NCBI RefSeq assembly: GCF_009846745.1
Contig: NZ_AQPF01000011.1
Span: forward strand, 1-64,000
Reading direction: 5' to 3'
DNA from: Alloalcanivorax xiamenensis
GTDB lineage: Bacteria; Pseudomonadota; Gammaproteobacteria; Pseudomonadales; Alcanivoracaceae
DNA length: 64,000 nucleotides
Shown in pieces: positions 9,519-17,777 of this stretch. A program made the position numbers and the translations under genes. Below the pieces are notes generated by a model. The model was given only the letters and a program-made list of their open reading frames with translations. It ran no database searches and was not told where the DNA came from. The stretch's first letter is position 1, and the number at the start of each line of letters is the position of its first letter.

Positions 9519-10235
9519 CTAAAGGCCCAGGTGATAGAGGCGGTTGTTTTCGAAAGCGCGGGCGTTTTCCGGACGGAAATTAAGGCAGTAGTCGTCCTGT
9601 TCCACCGGTGCCGCGCTGAGCATTTCCACTTGCACGGGTTTGCGCGGGTAGTCGCAAGCGGGGTTGAGCGGGTGCGGGCAGGTGTGCATCACCACCAGCG
9701 TGTCCATTTCGAAACGCAGGGTGATTTGCGCGCCGGCGCGGGCGGCGCCGGCGTCGAAACGCAGCTGTCCGTTGTCGTCGGTCGTGACTTTGCTGAACAG
9801 ATTGAGATTGGCGGCCAGGTCCCGTTCGCCCAGGCCGTACTTGGCCAGTTCGGTGAGGAAGCTGGCGTGGCCGCTCAGGGTCCAGTCGTTGCGGTATTGC
9901 TGGTAGGAGTGCTCGCCGTACTTTTCCCGCAGACGGGTCTCGTCCAGATTGCCGCACACGGTGTCGTGCCAGCCGAAACTGTCCTCGACGATGGAGGCGA
10001 ACACCCGGCCCATGTCGGAGTAGAGACAATTACCGCGGGTCAGTTTGAAGGTGTGCTGACCCTTGAGGGTGTCCGGAGCGTTGTAACGCTCCAGTTTTTC
10101 TTCCGGGTTGTAGAACAGCATGCCGACGTTGGCGCCGCCTTCCAGGTCGGTGAGACGCAGGGCCGTGCCCCGGCGCAGACGAAACGACCAGTGCGCGCCG
10201 CCGGGCATGGTGTAGTGGTACAGCGGTTCGGTCAT
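9519..10235 (-). CDS. DUF1989 protein, urea carboxylase-associated 2 (carboxyguanidine deiminase subunit)
   Basis: A 238-residue DUF1989 protein (UAAP2 type). The chosen start, ATG at 10235 (MTEPLYHY), is preceded by AAGGAGACTTTC, a strong ribosome site. A longer frame to 10337 would run into the ATPase gene. It is paralogous to the next gene and probably forms a heteromer with it. Conserved blocks include NVGMLFYNPEEK, CGNLDE and FSKV. Confidence 0.84.
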   Translation of the reverse strand: MTEPLYHYTMPGGAHWSFRLRRGTALRLTDLEGGANVGMLFYNPEEKLERYNAPDTLKGQHTFKLTRGNCLYSDMGRVFASIVEDSFGWHDTVCGNLDETRLREKYGEHSYQQYRNDWTLSGHASFLTELAKYGLGERDLAANLNLFSKVTTDDNGQLRFDAGAARAGAQITLRFEMDTLVVMHTCPHPLNPACDYPRKPVQVEMLSAAPVEQDDYCLNFRPENARAFENNRLYHLGL

Positions 10236-10272
10236 GAAAGTCTCCTTGTACGTTTCCAAATCAAAACGGGCG

Positions 10273-11055
10273 CTAGGCCATGGTGCGGGCGGTGGCGTCC
10301 GCCTGCGCCTGAATGGCGGTGAGCGTGCCCTTGTCACAATCTCCCACCGGCAGGTCGTAGGTGATGCGCGCGCCGTAGGCGCCAGGGGCTTGCGGGTCCA
10401 GGCGGGTCTTGTCGAACACCCACAGCCGGGTACCGAGATAAAAGCCTTCGGCGAGATCGTGGGTGACCATGAAGATGGTCAGGCCCTGTTGCCGCCACAG
10501 ATCCAGCACCAGGTGATGCATGTCGCGGCGGATGCCGGGATCGAGCGCGCCGAAGGGTTCGTCCAGCAGCAAAATGCGCGGCCGTTTCATCAATGCCTGG
10601 GCGATGGCCAGACGCTGTTGCATGCCACCGGACAGCTCGTGGGGAAACTTGCCGGCGGCCTGGGTCAGCCCCACGGATTCCAGCATGGCCATGGCGGCGT
10701 CCTTCAAGGCTTTGCGTTTGCCGCCAAAGGCGCGGCCACTGAGTTTGTGGCGGTGCAACTCGTCGGCCAGCATGACGTTCTCCAGCGCGCTCAGATGCGG
10801 CAGCACCGAATAACGTTGGAACACGATGCCGCGGGTCTCGTCCGGCTGATCCGGGATCGGCGCGCCGTCCAGCAGCAGCTCCCCCCGGCTGGGCGATTCG
10901 GTGCCGAGCAGCATCTTCAGAAAGGTGGTTTTGCCGCAGCCGGAGGCGCCCACAAGAGTGACGAATTCGCCTTCCTGCACTTCCGCGTCGAGGCGCTCCA
11001 GCACCACTTGGTCGCCGTACTCTTTCCACAGATTGTTCATTTCGATGATAGCCAT
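10273..11055 (-). CDS. ABC transporter ATP-binding protein (TauB/SsuB-like), guanidine/urea importer
   Basis: A 260-residue nucleotide-binding subunit. It has Walker A GASGCGKTT, signature LSGGMQQR, Walker B ILLLDEPFGALD and the switch His in MVTHDL. It belongs to the nitrate/sulfonate/taurine importer class. It sits directly downstream of the permease and substrate-binding genes and upstream of the DUF1989 pair, so it most likely energises uptake of the compound sensed by the riboswitch. Confidence 0.9.
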   Translation of the reverse strand: MAIIEMNNLWKEYGDQVVLERLDAEVQEGEFVTLVGASGCGKTTFLKMLLGTESPSRGELLLDGAPIPDQPDETRGIVFQRYSVLPHLSALENVMLADELHRHKLSGRAFGGKRKALKDAAMAMLESVGLTQAAGKFPHELSGGMQQRLAIAQALMKRPRILLLDEPFGALDPGIRRDMHHLVLDLWRQQGLTIFMVTHDLAEGFYLGTRLWVFDKTRLDPQAPGAYGARITYDLPVGDCDKGTLTAIQAQADATARTMA

Positions 11056-11074
11056 GGGCTTCTCCTCGCTTTGC

Positions 11075-11890
11075 TCAGTGGCTGCCGTGGAACCAGGGGT
11101 AACGCCAGCGGGAATAGCGGGCCAGCAGGAAGTCGATGGCGAACGCCAGCAGGGTGATCCAGAGTACGTAGGGCAGGATCACGTCCATGGACAGGTAGCG
11201 GCGTACCAGGAAGATGCGATAACCCAGCCCTTCGGTGGCGGCGATGGCTTCGGCGGCGATCAGGAACAGCCACGCCGAGCCCAATGACAAGCGCACGGCA
11301 CTGATCAGACGCGGCATGATCTGCGGCCACACCAGGCGCAGGATGATCTGCCAGGTGTTGGCGCCGAGCGTCTGCATCTTGATCACCTGCTCGGCTGGGA
11401 TCTCCCGGGCTCTTTGCTGCAAGTCGCGAATCAGAAAAGGCGTAATACCGATGATGATCAGCATCACCTTGGCCAGTTCGCCGAGCCCGAACAGAATGAA
11501 CAGGATCGGCAGGATCGCCATCGGCGGCACCAGCGACAGCCCGGTGATCAGCGGAGACAGGCCCGCGCGGGCATAGGGCAGGGTGCCGGTGACAATGCCG
11601 AAGATCAGCCCCATCAAGGCGCTGATGCCGACGCCGATGGTCAGACGGGTGAGACTGGCCAGGGTATCCGCCCACAACAGGTATTCACCGCTGCGCTTGC
11701 TGGGCTCGAATGCCATGCGCTGAATGGCGTCGCCCATGGCGCTGAACGACGGCAGCAGCTTGTCGTTGGGGTTGGCTTCCAGGCGGGCATCGGAAGCCAG
11801 CAGGTACACCACCAGCAGCAGGGCGAAGGGCAGCAGCCCCAGCGCCCAGGTGGCGACCGGTCCGGGGTGCCGGTTGATCAACTTCTTCAT
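11075..11890 (-). CDS. ABC transporter permease (TauC/SsuC-like), guanidine/urea importer
   Basis: A 271-residue inner-membrane permease with about six hydrophobic segments. The EAA-type cytoplasmic loop is around IKMQTLGANTWQIILRLVWP. It is the second gene of the operon, 39 bp after the substrate-binding protein and 19 bp before the ATPase. Confidence 0.9.
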   Translation of the reverse strand: MKKLINRHPGPVATWALGLLPFALLLVVYLLASDARLEANPNDKLLPSFSAMGDAIQRMAFEPSKRSGEYLLWADTLASLTRLTIGVGISALMGLIFGIVTGTLPYARAGLSPLITGLSLVPPMAILPILFILFGLGELAKVMLIIIGITPFLIRDLQQRAREIPAEQVIKMQTLGANTWQIILRLVWPQIMPRLISAVRLSLGSAWLFLIAAEAIAATEGLGYRIFLVRRYLSMDVILPYVLWITLLAFAIDFLLARYSRWRYPWFHGSH

Positions 11891-11929
11891 GGCGACTCCT
11901 GTGGGCGGTGACGAAGCGCGGGGGCGCGG

Positions 11930-12970
11930 TTACAGCTCACCCTCGGCGGCCATGGTCATATAGGTCGGGTCGAAGCGCAGTTTGACGTTGCCGCTGTTGC
12001 CGTAGACGCCGGCGGGGGTTTCCACGCCAACGAAACCGGCATCCGGAGCGCCTTCGCCGAGCAGACCGTGGTCAAAGGAGAATTCCGCCACTTTCTGCAT
12101 GGTCTCCTTCAACGCCGGGCTGTTGGTGAAGGCCACCGCGTCTTCGGCCTGGTCGAACAGGCGGGTGGCGTCGAGCTGCGTTTGCAGACCGTCCAGGTCG
12201 GTGGCGGCGATATTGGCCAGATGCTGACGGAAGCCGCTGTCATCCAGGTGCCCCATGATTTCGTACCAGGCGCCGGTGAGTGCCTTGCCCAGGGCGGGGT
12301 TGGCTTTGAGGGTCTCGGTGTTCACCACCATCAGATCGATGATCTCGCCGGGAATGCGGGATGAATCGAACACCAGGTTGGCCTCGGGGGATTCCTTAAT
12401 GGTGCCCAGCAACGGATTCCAGGTGGCCAGGGCGGTCACGTCGGGGGTATTGAAGGCGGACACCAGATCGGCGTCGGCGGTATTGACCACGGTGATATCG
12501 CGCTCGCTGAGCCCGACGCTGTCCAGTGCCCGGGCCAGTAGATAGTGGGACACGGACAGTTCCACCAGATTGACGCGGCGGCCGTTGATGGCCTCGAGCG
12601 TGTCGGCGTCTTTTAACACGATGCCATCGTTGCCGTTGGAGAAGTCCCCAACGATGAGGGCGGTGCTGTCGACACCGCCGGCGGCGGGAATGGTCAGGGC
12701 GTCCATGTTGGTCATGGTGCAGCCGTCGAACTGGCCGGCGGTGTACTGGTTGATGGACTCGACGTAATCGTTGATCTGAACCACATCGATATCAATGTCG
12801 TACTTGTCCGCCCACTTATCGACGATGCCTTCGGCGGCGCCGTAGTCCCACGGCAACCAGCCCACGTAGATGGACCAGCAAACCTTGAAGCTGTCCCGGG
12901 CCTGGGCCGGTGAAGTCAGTGTCAGCGCGAGCAGGGCGGTGGTGCAGACGGTGGTGAGCAAACGGGTCAT
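11930..12970 (-). CDS. ABC transporter substrate-binding protein (NMT1/SsuA-like), putative guanidine/urea importer
   Basis: A 346-residue periplasmic protein with an N-terminal Sec signal ending near AQARDSF. The mature part resembles NMT1/THI5-like binding proteins, with the conserved early segment VCWSIYVGWLPWDYG. It is the first gene after the guanidine-I riboswitch. AGGAGG precedes the ATG by 8 nt, inside the region the riboswitch could sequester. The ligand is inferred from the riboswitch. Confidence 0.88.
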   Translation of the reverse strand: MTRLLTTVCTTALLALTLTSPAQARDSFKVCWSIYVGWLPWDYGAAEGIVDKWADKYDIDIDVVQINDYVESINQYTAGQFDGCTMTNMDALTIPAAGGVDSTALIVGDFSNGNDGIVLKDADTLEAINGRRVNLVELSVSHYLLARALDSVGLSERDITVVNTADADLVSAFNTPDVTALATWNPLLGTIKESPEANLVFDSSRIPGEIIDLMVVNTETLKANPALGKALTGAWYEIMGHLDDSGFRQHLANIAATDLDGLQTQLDATRLFDQAEDAVAFTNSPALKETMQKVAEFSFDHGLLGEGAPDAGFVGVETPAGVYGNSGNVKLRFDPTYMTMAAEGEL

Positions 12971-12981
12971 GTCGGACCTCC

Positions 12982-13020
12982 TGGGTTACGGACGAAGAGG
13001 AATCCAATGACAGGTGTCAT
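12982..13020 (-). promoter_or_regulatory. possible riboswitch expression-platform hairpin
   Basis: Read on the minus strand, GAGGA from the 3' edge of the aptamer can pair with TCCTC about 30 nt later, enclosing the perfect palindrome ATGACACCTGTCAT. No U-run follows, so a translational or anti-anti-terminator role is more likely than an intrinsic terminator. This is a structural guess from the bases. Confidence 0.35.
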
Positions 13021-13120
13021 CGTGTCCTCCCGGGCTTTTGTCCCGCCGTGTAACCTTCAGCGAAGGTCGACTGCTCTCGGACCAGGCATCGGCGGTGCCG
13101 ATCGGAACCCTAGCGGTCTA
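13021..13120 (-). promoter_or_regulatory. guanidine-I riboswitch (ykkC-yxkD leader)
   Basis: On the minus strand the leader contains the hallmark blocks of the guanidine-I class in order and spacing. CTAGGGTTCCG comes near the 5' side, then CTGGTCCGAGAG, then ACGGCGGGACAAAAGCCCGGGAGG at the 3' side (the last written from 13024 leftwards; its hairpin is GGGACAAAAGCCC). It precedes the substrate-binding protein gene by about 50 nt. The class switches genes on when guanidinium binds, so the whole importer-DUF1989-carboxylase operon should be guanidine-inducible. Confidence 0.95.
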
Positions 13121-13321
13121 TTGGAAGCAAATTGTCGAGTGTGGATGGCCACCGGCCATTCGATTCCTCATGCCGGTATACCAGCAAGAGCGGTGCCAAA
13201 TCGGTGCAGGCCAGGGATTGCGGGGGATCGTGGGAAAAAAAACGGTGCGGAGGGCTTGCGGATGGGCCGGGCATGGCGCTGGTTTGGTGCGCCATGCCCG
13301 AAGGTGGTGCATTCAGGGGCG

Positions 13322-14092
13322 TCAGGGAGTGCTATCGAGAAACTCCGTCAGGGCCCGCCAACTCTCGCGGTCGGCTTCGGCGTCGTAGGCCAGGGGCATG
13401 TCGAAACGCTGACCAAACTGGTCCGCCTCGGGATTGGTGAAGCCGTGTTTGGCGTCGGGGAAGCTGAGCAACTGGTATTCCGCGCCGGCGTTGTTCAATT
13501 CCTCCACCAGTGCCGAGACCTGCTCCGGTGGCACCATGGGGTCGGCTTGCCCGGTGGCCACCAGAATGCGCGCCTTGATGTCGCCGGGGCCGGCCGGATT
13601 CTGTGTCGCCAGGGTGCCATGGAAACTGGCCACGCCGGCCAGATCATTGCCTTTGCGGGCCTGCTCCAGCACCACGCCGCCGCCGAAACAGTAGCCCACC
13701 GCGTAAACCCGCTGATCATCCACGTACTGCATTTTGCGCAGCAGCGTCTTGGCGGCGTTGAAGCGGGCGGTCATCTTTTCCGGGTCGGCCAGCGCCTGCT
13801 CCATGAACGCCTTGGCGTCCTTGGGGTGCTGCGCCACTTTTTCGTTGTACATGTCCACGGCCAGCGCCACATAACCTTCCGCGGCCAGTTGCCGGCTCCG
13901 GTTGCGGATGTAGTTGTTCAGGCCCCACCATTCGTGGACCACGATGACCCCGGCGGTGAGCCGTTCCTGATCCTCGTCCATGTACAGCACGCCAGTGCCG
14001 ACGCCACCGGGAAGGTTCACTTTCTGTTCAATGATGTCGGCCTGGGCCAGGGAACCGAGCAGCAGCAGGCTCAGTGCGATCAGGCGGGTCAT
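13322..14092 (-). CDS. dienelactone hydrolase family protein, exported
   Basis: A 256-residue alpha/beta hydrolase with an N-terminal signal peptide (cleavage near AQADI). The family triad is visible: nucleophile Cys in GYCFGG, Asp in GQADPMVP, His in AKHGFTNP. The HEWWGLN block is typical of the dienelactone hydrolase family. The start codon overlaps the stop of the upstream gene by the ATGA arrangement. Substrate unknown; periplasmic location inferred from the signal. Confidence 0.88.
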   Translation of the reverse strand: MTRLIALSLLLLGSLAQADIIEQKVNLPGGVGTGVLYMDEDQERLTAGVIVVHEWWGLNNYIRNRSRQLAAEGYVALAVDMYNEKVAQHPKDAKAFMEQALADPEKMTARFNAAKTLLRKMQYVDDQRVYAVGYCFGGGVVLEQARKGNDLAGVASFHGTLATQNPAGPGDIKARILVATGQADPMVPPEQVSALVEELNNAGAEYQLLSFPDAKHGFTNPEADQFGQRFDMPLAYDAEADRESWRALTEFLDSTP

Positions 14093-14436
14093 GAGTTCTC
14101 CTTGTCCGGGGTGTCGGCGGTGGTGGCGTCTTCCCAGACCCAGCGTAAAGGCTCACCGAAGTCGTCATGGATCAGCCGGCGGCGCGGCGCGGCGGATCGG
14201 GCGCGGCGGACCTTGGGCTTATGCTTGCGGGCGTCGATGGTGGCGGCCAGCCGTGACAAATCGGTGCGTTGAGGCTTGGGGGTGTGACTGAACGGGGATA
14301 ACGGCCGGGCACCGTGAGAAGGCTCTCCGCTGGTGCCGGGCGGCACGCGCTGGATACTCCCGCCCCGGGACAGAAAACGCTCCATATCCCGGCGCAGTCG
14401 CTCGCGCTGCTGTTCCTTGGTGGTACGCACTTTCAT
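14089..14436 (-). CDS. conserved small basic protein
   Basis: A 115-residue basic protein. Its N-terminal block (EQQRERLRRDMERFLSRGG followed by IQRVPPG) resembles a short motif seen in several uncharacterised Pseudomonas-type proteins. The rest is Pro/Arg-rich and low in complexity. It is translationally coupled to the downstream hydrolase (4-bp overlap). No function can be assigned. Confidence 0.65.
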   Translation of the reverse strand: MKVRTTKEQQRERLRRDMERFLSRGGSIQRVPPGTSGEPSHGARPLSPFSHTPKPQRTDLSRLAATIDARKHKPKVRRARSAAPRRRLIHDDFGEPLRWVWEDATTADTPDKENS

Positions 14437-14532
14437 GGGGAAGGCGAATCATCGGCGTGGACGACCTTCAAAGATAGCAGCGCGGCGACGGGAAGGCCAC
14501 CGACGAAGATCGCTGGTGGCGCATTTTCCGGG

Positions 14533-14961
14533 TTAAAGCGCGGTTCGCGGGCGTTTGGGAATAGTGGTGCTGTCCTCGGCGCCACTGTTGCCGGTGCTGC
14601 CACCGGCACGTAGGGGGTGACAGTTTTCAATCACCACCTGACCCTCCAGCAGATTGCCACGGGAGTATTCACGGAAAATGCAGCGGTTGGTTTCCGGGTC
14701 GTAATTCTCGATCCACAGGTTATCGCCTTTCCAGGTGGCGGCGATGTGCTGCTGCCCCGCCGGTACGCTCAGTGTCATGGTGCCGCCCAGCCGCTTGACG
14801 AAGATCTGCTCAAGCCAGAAGTAATACAACACGGTGCCCGCCAGCCACACCAGCACCGCCAGAATCACCGCCGGCTTCCACTTGCCCATGCGGGCGCCGA
14901 CCAGGAACAGGCTGAGAAAAATCAGGATCGCAACCAGGACCCAATAGAGGTAAGTAATCAT
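14533..14961 (-). CDS. membrane-anchored hypothetical protein
   Basis: A 142-residue protein from ATG at 14961; a longer frame to 15108 lacks support. Two hydrophobic helices occupy about residues 3-20 and 28-48. A soluble domain containing TWKGDNLWIENYDPETNRC follows, then a Ser/Thr-rich tail. Not recognised. It is divergent from the GIY-YIG gene. Confidence 0.6.
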   Translation of the reverse strand: MITYLYWVLVAILIFLSLFLVGARMGKWKPAVILAVLVWLAGTVLYYFWLEQIFVKRLGGTMTLSVPAGQQHIAATWKGDNLWIENYDPETNRCIFREYSRGNLLEGQVVIENCHPLRAGGSTGNSGAEDSTTIPKRPRTAL

Positions 14962-15062
14962 GCGTGTCTCCGCAAATCCTTGTATTGTAGTGTCGCCGCC
15001 TTCGCTGGCGGAGCCGGATATGTTTTGATGATAGCAACTGTCGACGCGGGAGATGTAAAACC

Positions 15063-15380
15063 ATGCAACAGTGGTGGGTTTATATACTGCGCTGCGTGGA
15101 CGGTTCACTGTATACCGGTGTCACCACGGATGTGGAGCGCCGTCGCCGGGAACACAATGAAGGCCCCCGTGGTGCCCGTTATACCCGGGCACGGCGGCCA
15201 GTGACCCTGGTTTGGCGGGCGGCGGTGGCGGATCGCGCCAGCGCCTGCCGGCTCGAAGCCCGCATCAAGGCGCAGCCGCGCACCGTCAAGGAGCGGTTGC
15301 TGGCCATGGGCCAAGGCAATACAAATGACGTTCAGAGCGTTCTGGACGTCCTCGGTTTGGATACGGAGACCCCGCAATGA
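15063..15380 (+). CDS. GIY-YIG nuclease family protein (YhbQ-like)
   Basis: A 105-residue protein with the single GIY-YIG domain of the YhbQ family: WWVYILRCVDGSLYTGVTTDVERR, here split as WWVYILRC and LYTGVT, with the Arg of RRREH. No DNA-binding accessory domain is present. The stop overlaps the lemA start by the ATGA arrangement. Confidence 0.88.
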   Translation: MQQWWVYILRCVDGSLYTGVTTDVERRRREHNEGPRGARYTRARRPVTLVWRAAVADRASACRLEARIKAQPRTVKERLLAMGQGNTNDVQSVLDVLGLDTETPQ

Positions 15381-15967
15381 AGCATTGGCGTTTTGTCCTG
15401 TTGCTGTCGATTCTGTTCGGCGTTACCGGCTGTGGCATCAATAACATTCCCACCTATGATGAGCAGGTGAAGGCGGCCTGGGGACAGGTGGAGAACCAGT
15501 ATCAGCGGCGCGCGGATCTGGTGCCCAACCTGGTCAGTACGGTACGGGGCTACATGGAACACGAGCGGGATGTGCTGGTGGAGGTCACCGAAGCCCGCGC
15601 TAAGGTCGGTTCCATTCAGGCCGATGAAAGTCTGATCAACGACCCGCAGAAGCTGCAGCAGTTCGAGGCGGCGCAGCAGCAACTCGGTTCTGCTTTGCAG
15701 CGCCTGATGGTGGTGGTGGAGCGCTATCCGGATCTCAAGGCCAACCAGAACTTCCTGGCCTTGCAATCGCAGTTGGAAGGCACCGAGAACCGCATCGCCG
15801 TGGCGCGCCGGGACTACATCACCGCGGTGCAGCAGTACAACACCGAGATACGCACCTTCCCGGGGCGGATCTGGCACGGCATCCTTTACAGCGACATGGA
15901 AGTGCGTCCTTCCTTCGAAGCCACCACGGAAGGGGCGGAACAAGCGCCCCAGGTTAACTTCAACTGA
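15377..15967 (+). CDS. LemA family lipoprotein-like protein
   Basis: A 196-residue LemA-family protein. The N-terminal hydrophobic segment ends in VTGC, a lipobox-like motif. The conserved LemA block AWGQVENQYQRRADLVPNLV follows, and the remainder is mostly helical. It is coupled to the following TPM-domain gene (1-bp overlap), the common lemA-TPM arrangement. Function of the family is unclear; surface or membrane-linked. Confidence 0.9.
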   Translation: MKHWRFVLLLSILFGVTGCGINNIPTYDEQVKAAWGQVENQYQRRADLVPNLVSTVRGYMEHERDVLVEVTEARAKVGSIQADESLINDPQKLQQFEAAQQQLGSALQRLMVVVERYPDLKANQNFLALQSQLEGTENRIAVARRDYITAVQQYNTEIRTFPGRIWHGILYSDMEVRPSFEATTEGAEQAPQVNFN

Positions 15968-16698
15968 TGCGACTACTGCTCTGCACTCTGCTGATGCTGG
16001 TGCTGCCCACGGCCTGGGCGGCGCCGGAATTCCCCGCTCTGACCGGCCGTGTGGTGGATAATGCCGGCCTGCTTTCTTCCCAACAGGCACGGGCACTGGA
16101 GCAGCGCCTGGCCGAGGCCGAGAGCCGCACCTCCAACCAGGTCGTCGTGGTGACCCTGCCGGATCTGCAGGGCTACGCCATCGCGGACTACGGTTATCAG
16201 TTGGGCCGGGCCTGGGGGATCGGTCAGGCCGAACATGACAACGGCGCCTTGCTGATTATCGCTCCCAAGGAACGCAAGATTCGCATCGAGGTGGGCTATG
16301 GACTCGAAGGTGTGCTCACCGATGCGTTGTCCCACGCCATTATTCAGAACGAAATCCAGCCCGCGTTCCGTCAAGGGGACTACTTCACCGGGATCGAACA
16401 GGGGGCAACGGCCATTCTTGCCGCCATCGACGGCGAGTACACCGCCCCGGCGAAAAAAGCCAGTAAAGGCAGCAGTCTCCAGGCGCTGATCTATCTGATC
16501 GTGCTGGTGGTGCTGACCATGCTGCTGACCTTCGGCGGTGGCGGGCGTGGCGGTGGGCGTCGCGGTCGGGGACTGTTGGCACCCATCGCCATCGGCGGGA
16601 TGGGGGGCTTCGGCGGCGGAGGCGGCGGCGGTTTTGCGGTGGAGGCGGCGGCTTTGGGGGCGGTGGCGCCTCGGGAGGCTGGTGATGTTATTGAATGA
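15967..16698 (+). CDS. TPM domain (YgcG-like) protein with apparent frameshift in Gly-rich tail
   Basis: A 243-residue frame. It has a signal peptide (cleavage near AWAAPE), a TPM domain (about 20-155, with VVDNAGLLS and IRIEVGYGLEGVLTD), one transmembrane helix near 172-190, then a Gly-rich tail. The tail is normally GGGGxSGGW-stop. Here that ending is present but in another frame from about 16,636 (GGGGASGGW, stop at 16,683-16,685), as if one G is missing after TTTT. The called frame instead ends AVAPREAGDVIE. Restoring one base would make its stop overlap the next start (TGATG), matching the tight spacing of the operon. Confidence 0.85.
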   Translation: MRLLLCTLLMLVLPTAWAAPEFPALTGRVVDNAGLLSSQQARALEQRLAEAESRTSNQVVVVTLPDLQGYAIADYGYQLGRAWGIGQAEHDNGALLIIAPKERKIRIEVGYGLEGVLTDALSHAIIQNEIQPAFRQGDYFTGIEQGATAILAAIDGEYTAPAKKASKGSSLQALIYLIVLVVLTMLLTFGGGGRGGGRRGRGLLAPIAIGGMGGFGGGGGGGFAVEAAALGAVAPREAGDVIE

Positions 16699-17296
16699 AG
16701 AAAACCAAAACCGGGTGTCCCGCGCCATTGCCGCGGTGGAAAAGGACACCGACGCTGAACTGGTGACAGTGCTGGCCCGGCAGGCCGACAACTATCGCTA
16801 TATTCCGATGATGTGGGCCGCGCTGCTGTCCCTGCTGGTGCCACTGATCCTCGCCTTCACGCCGATCTGGCTGGCTCCGCTGGAAGTGCTGCTGGCACAG
16901 TGGACCACCCTGGTGGTGCTGGCGCTGGTGTTCCGCTGGCCTCCGCTGATGATGCGGCTGGTACCCGCCTCGGTGAAACAGCGCCGCGCCGCGGACCTGG
17001 CCCGGCGGGTGTTTCTGGATCAGGGGCTGCACCACACCAAGGGCGGTACCGGCGTCTTGATCTTCGTCTGCGAAGCGGAGCACTACGTGGAAATCCTGGC
17101 GGACCAGGGTATTGCCCGCCACGTGCCCAACGAACGCTGGCAGTCCATCGTCGATACCTTCACGGCTCACGTGAAGGCCAGGGATACCCTGAATGGCTTC
17201 CTGGAATGCGTGGCCAGCTGTGGCGATGAGTTGATCACCCACGTGCCGGCCACCGAGCAGAAGAATGAACTGCCCAATCATTTGATTGTGCTGTAA
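16685..17296 (+). CDS. TPM domain-containing membrane protein
   Basis: A 203-residue protein from ATG at 16,685 (MLLNEENQNRVSRAIAAVEKDTDAE). The TPM-type domain is interrupted by two hydrophobic helices at about residues 42-60 and 62-82. The later conserved segment is GTGVLIFVCEAEHYVEILAD. It is the second TPM protein beside LemA, a common pairing. It probably acts at the membrane; no enzyme activity is assigned. Confidence 0.85.
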   Translation: MLLNEENQNRVSRAIAAVEKDTDAELVTVLARQADNYRYIPMMWAALLSLLVPLILAFTPIWLAPLEVLLAQWTTLVVLALVFRWPPLMMRLVPASVKQRRAADLARRVFLDQGLHHTKGGTGVLIFVCEAEHYVEILADQGIARHVPNERWQSIVDTFTAHVKARDTLNGFLECVASCGDELITHVPATEQKNELPNHLIVL

Positions 17297-17335
17297 GAAA
17301 CGTGTTGTAAGAAAAAGGCGCCGTAGGGAGGGGAC

Positions 17336-17641
17336 ATGGAGAGCGTGGAACTCGTATTCGAAATGACCACCTGGGATTACATCACCATGGTGTTCTGGTG
17401 GCTGTTTCCGTTGCTGTTCAGCGTGGGCTATACCTTTGCGTTCCGGCGGCGCCTGTATCTCCACCTTCAGTTTGCCGTACTGGCCACTGTATGCGGGTAC
17501 ACCGGCTATGCGGGTATCCCGTTTGTCTGGGGGCAGTCCGGTCCGGTGGTCAATGCGCTCTCCACCTGGTGGGTCATCTGCTGCCCCTTCGTGCTACACC
17601 TGATCCGGGCCTTCCGGGTCCCGGGCAAGGCTCGCGGTTAG
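17336..17641 (+). CDS. small integral membrane protein
   Basis: A 101-residue hydrophobic protein with about three membrane helices (MVFWWLFPLLFSVGYTFAF, LQFAVLATVCGYTGYA, STWWVICCPFVLHLI). The ribosome site GGGAGGGG lies 6 nt before ATG. Last gene of the lemA-TPM run. Not recognised. Confidence 0.65.
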   Translation: MESVELVFEMTTWDYITMVFWWLFPLLFSVGYTFAFRRRLYLHLQFAVLATVCGYTGYAGIPFVWGQSGPVVNALSTWWVICCPFVLHLIRAFRVPGKARG

Positions 17642-17660
17642 ACGGAACTGGGTTTCTTGT

Positions 17661-17714
17661 ACTCATATACGAGTAAAAATAGCCTTTAATCTCGTTTCTT
17701 ACTCATATATGAGT
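17661..17714. promoter_or_regulatory. two 14-bp palindromes 40 bp apart
   Basis: ACTCATATACGAGT (17,661-17,674) and ACTCATATATGAGT (17,701-17,714, perfect) lie exactly 40 bp apart, about four helical turns, in a convergent gap. They look like operators for a dimeric regulator, but no promoter or regulator gene is adjacent. The sequence is too AT-rich for terminators. Confidence 0.4.
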
Positions 17715-17777
17715 AAAGCTCCCTTCATGGTGCTCCATCTGAGTGCGTGCGCGTTAAGAGGCGAGTCCGGACCGTCA

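Noticed and set aside
13007..14272. 421-codon plus-strand frame over the riboswitch and hydrolase
   Set aside because: Overlaps a clear riboswitch and the dienelactone hydrolase triad on the other strand.
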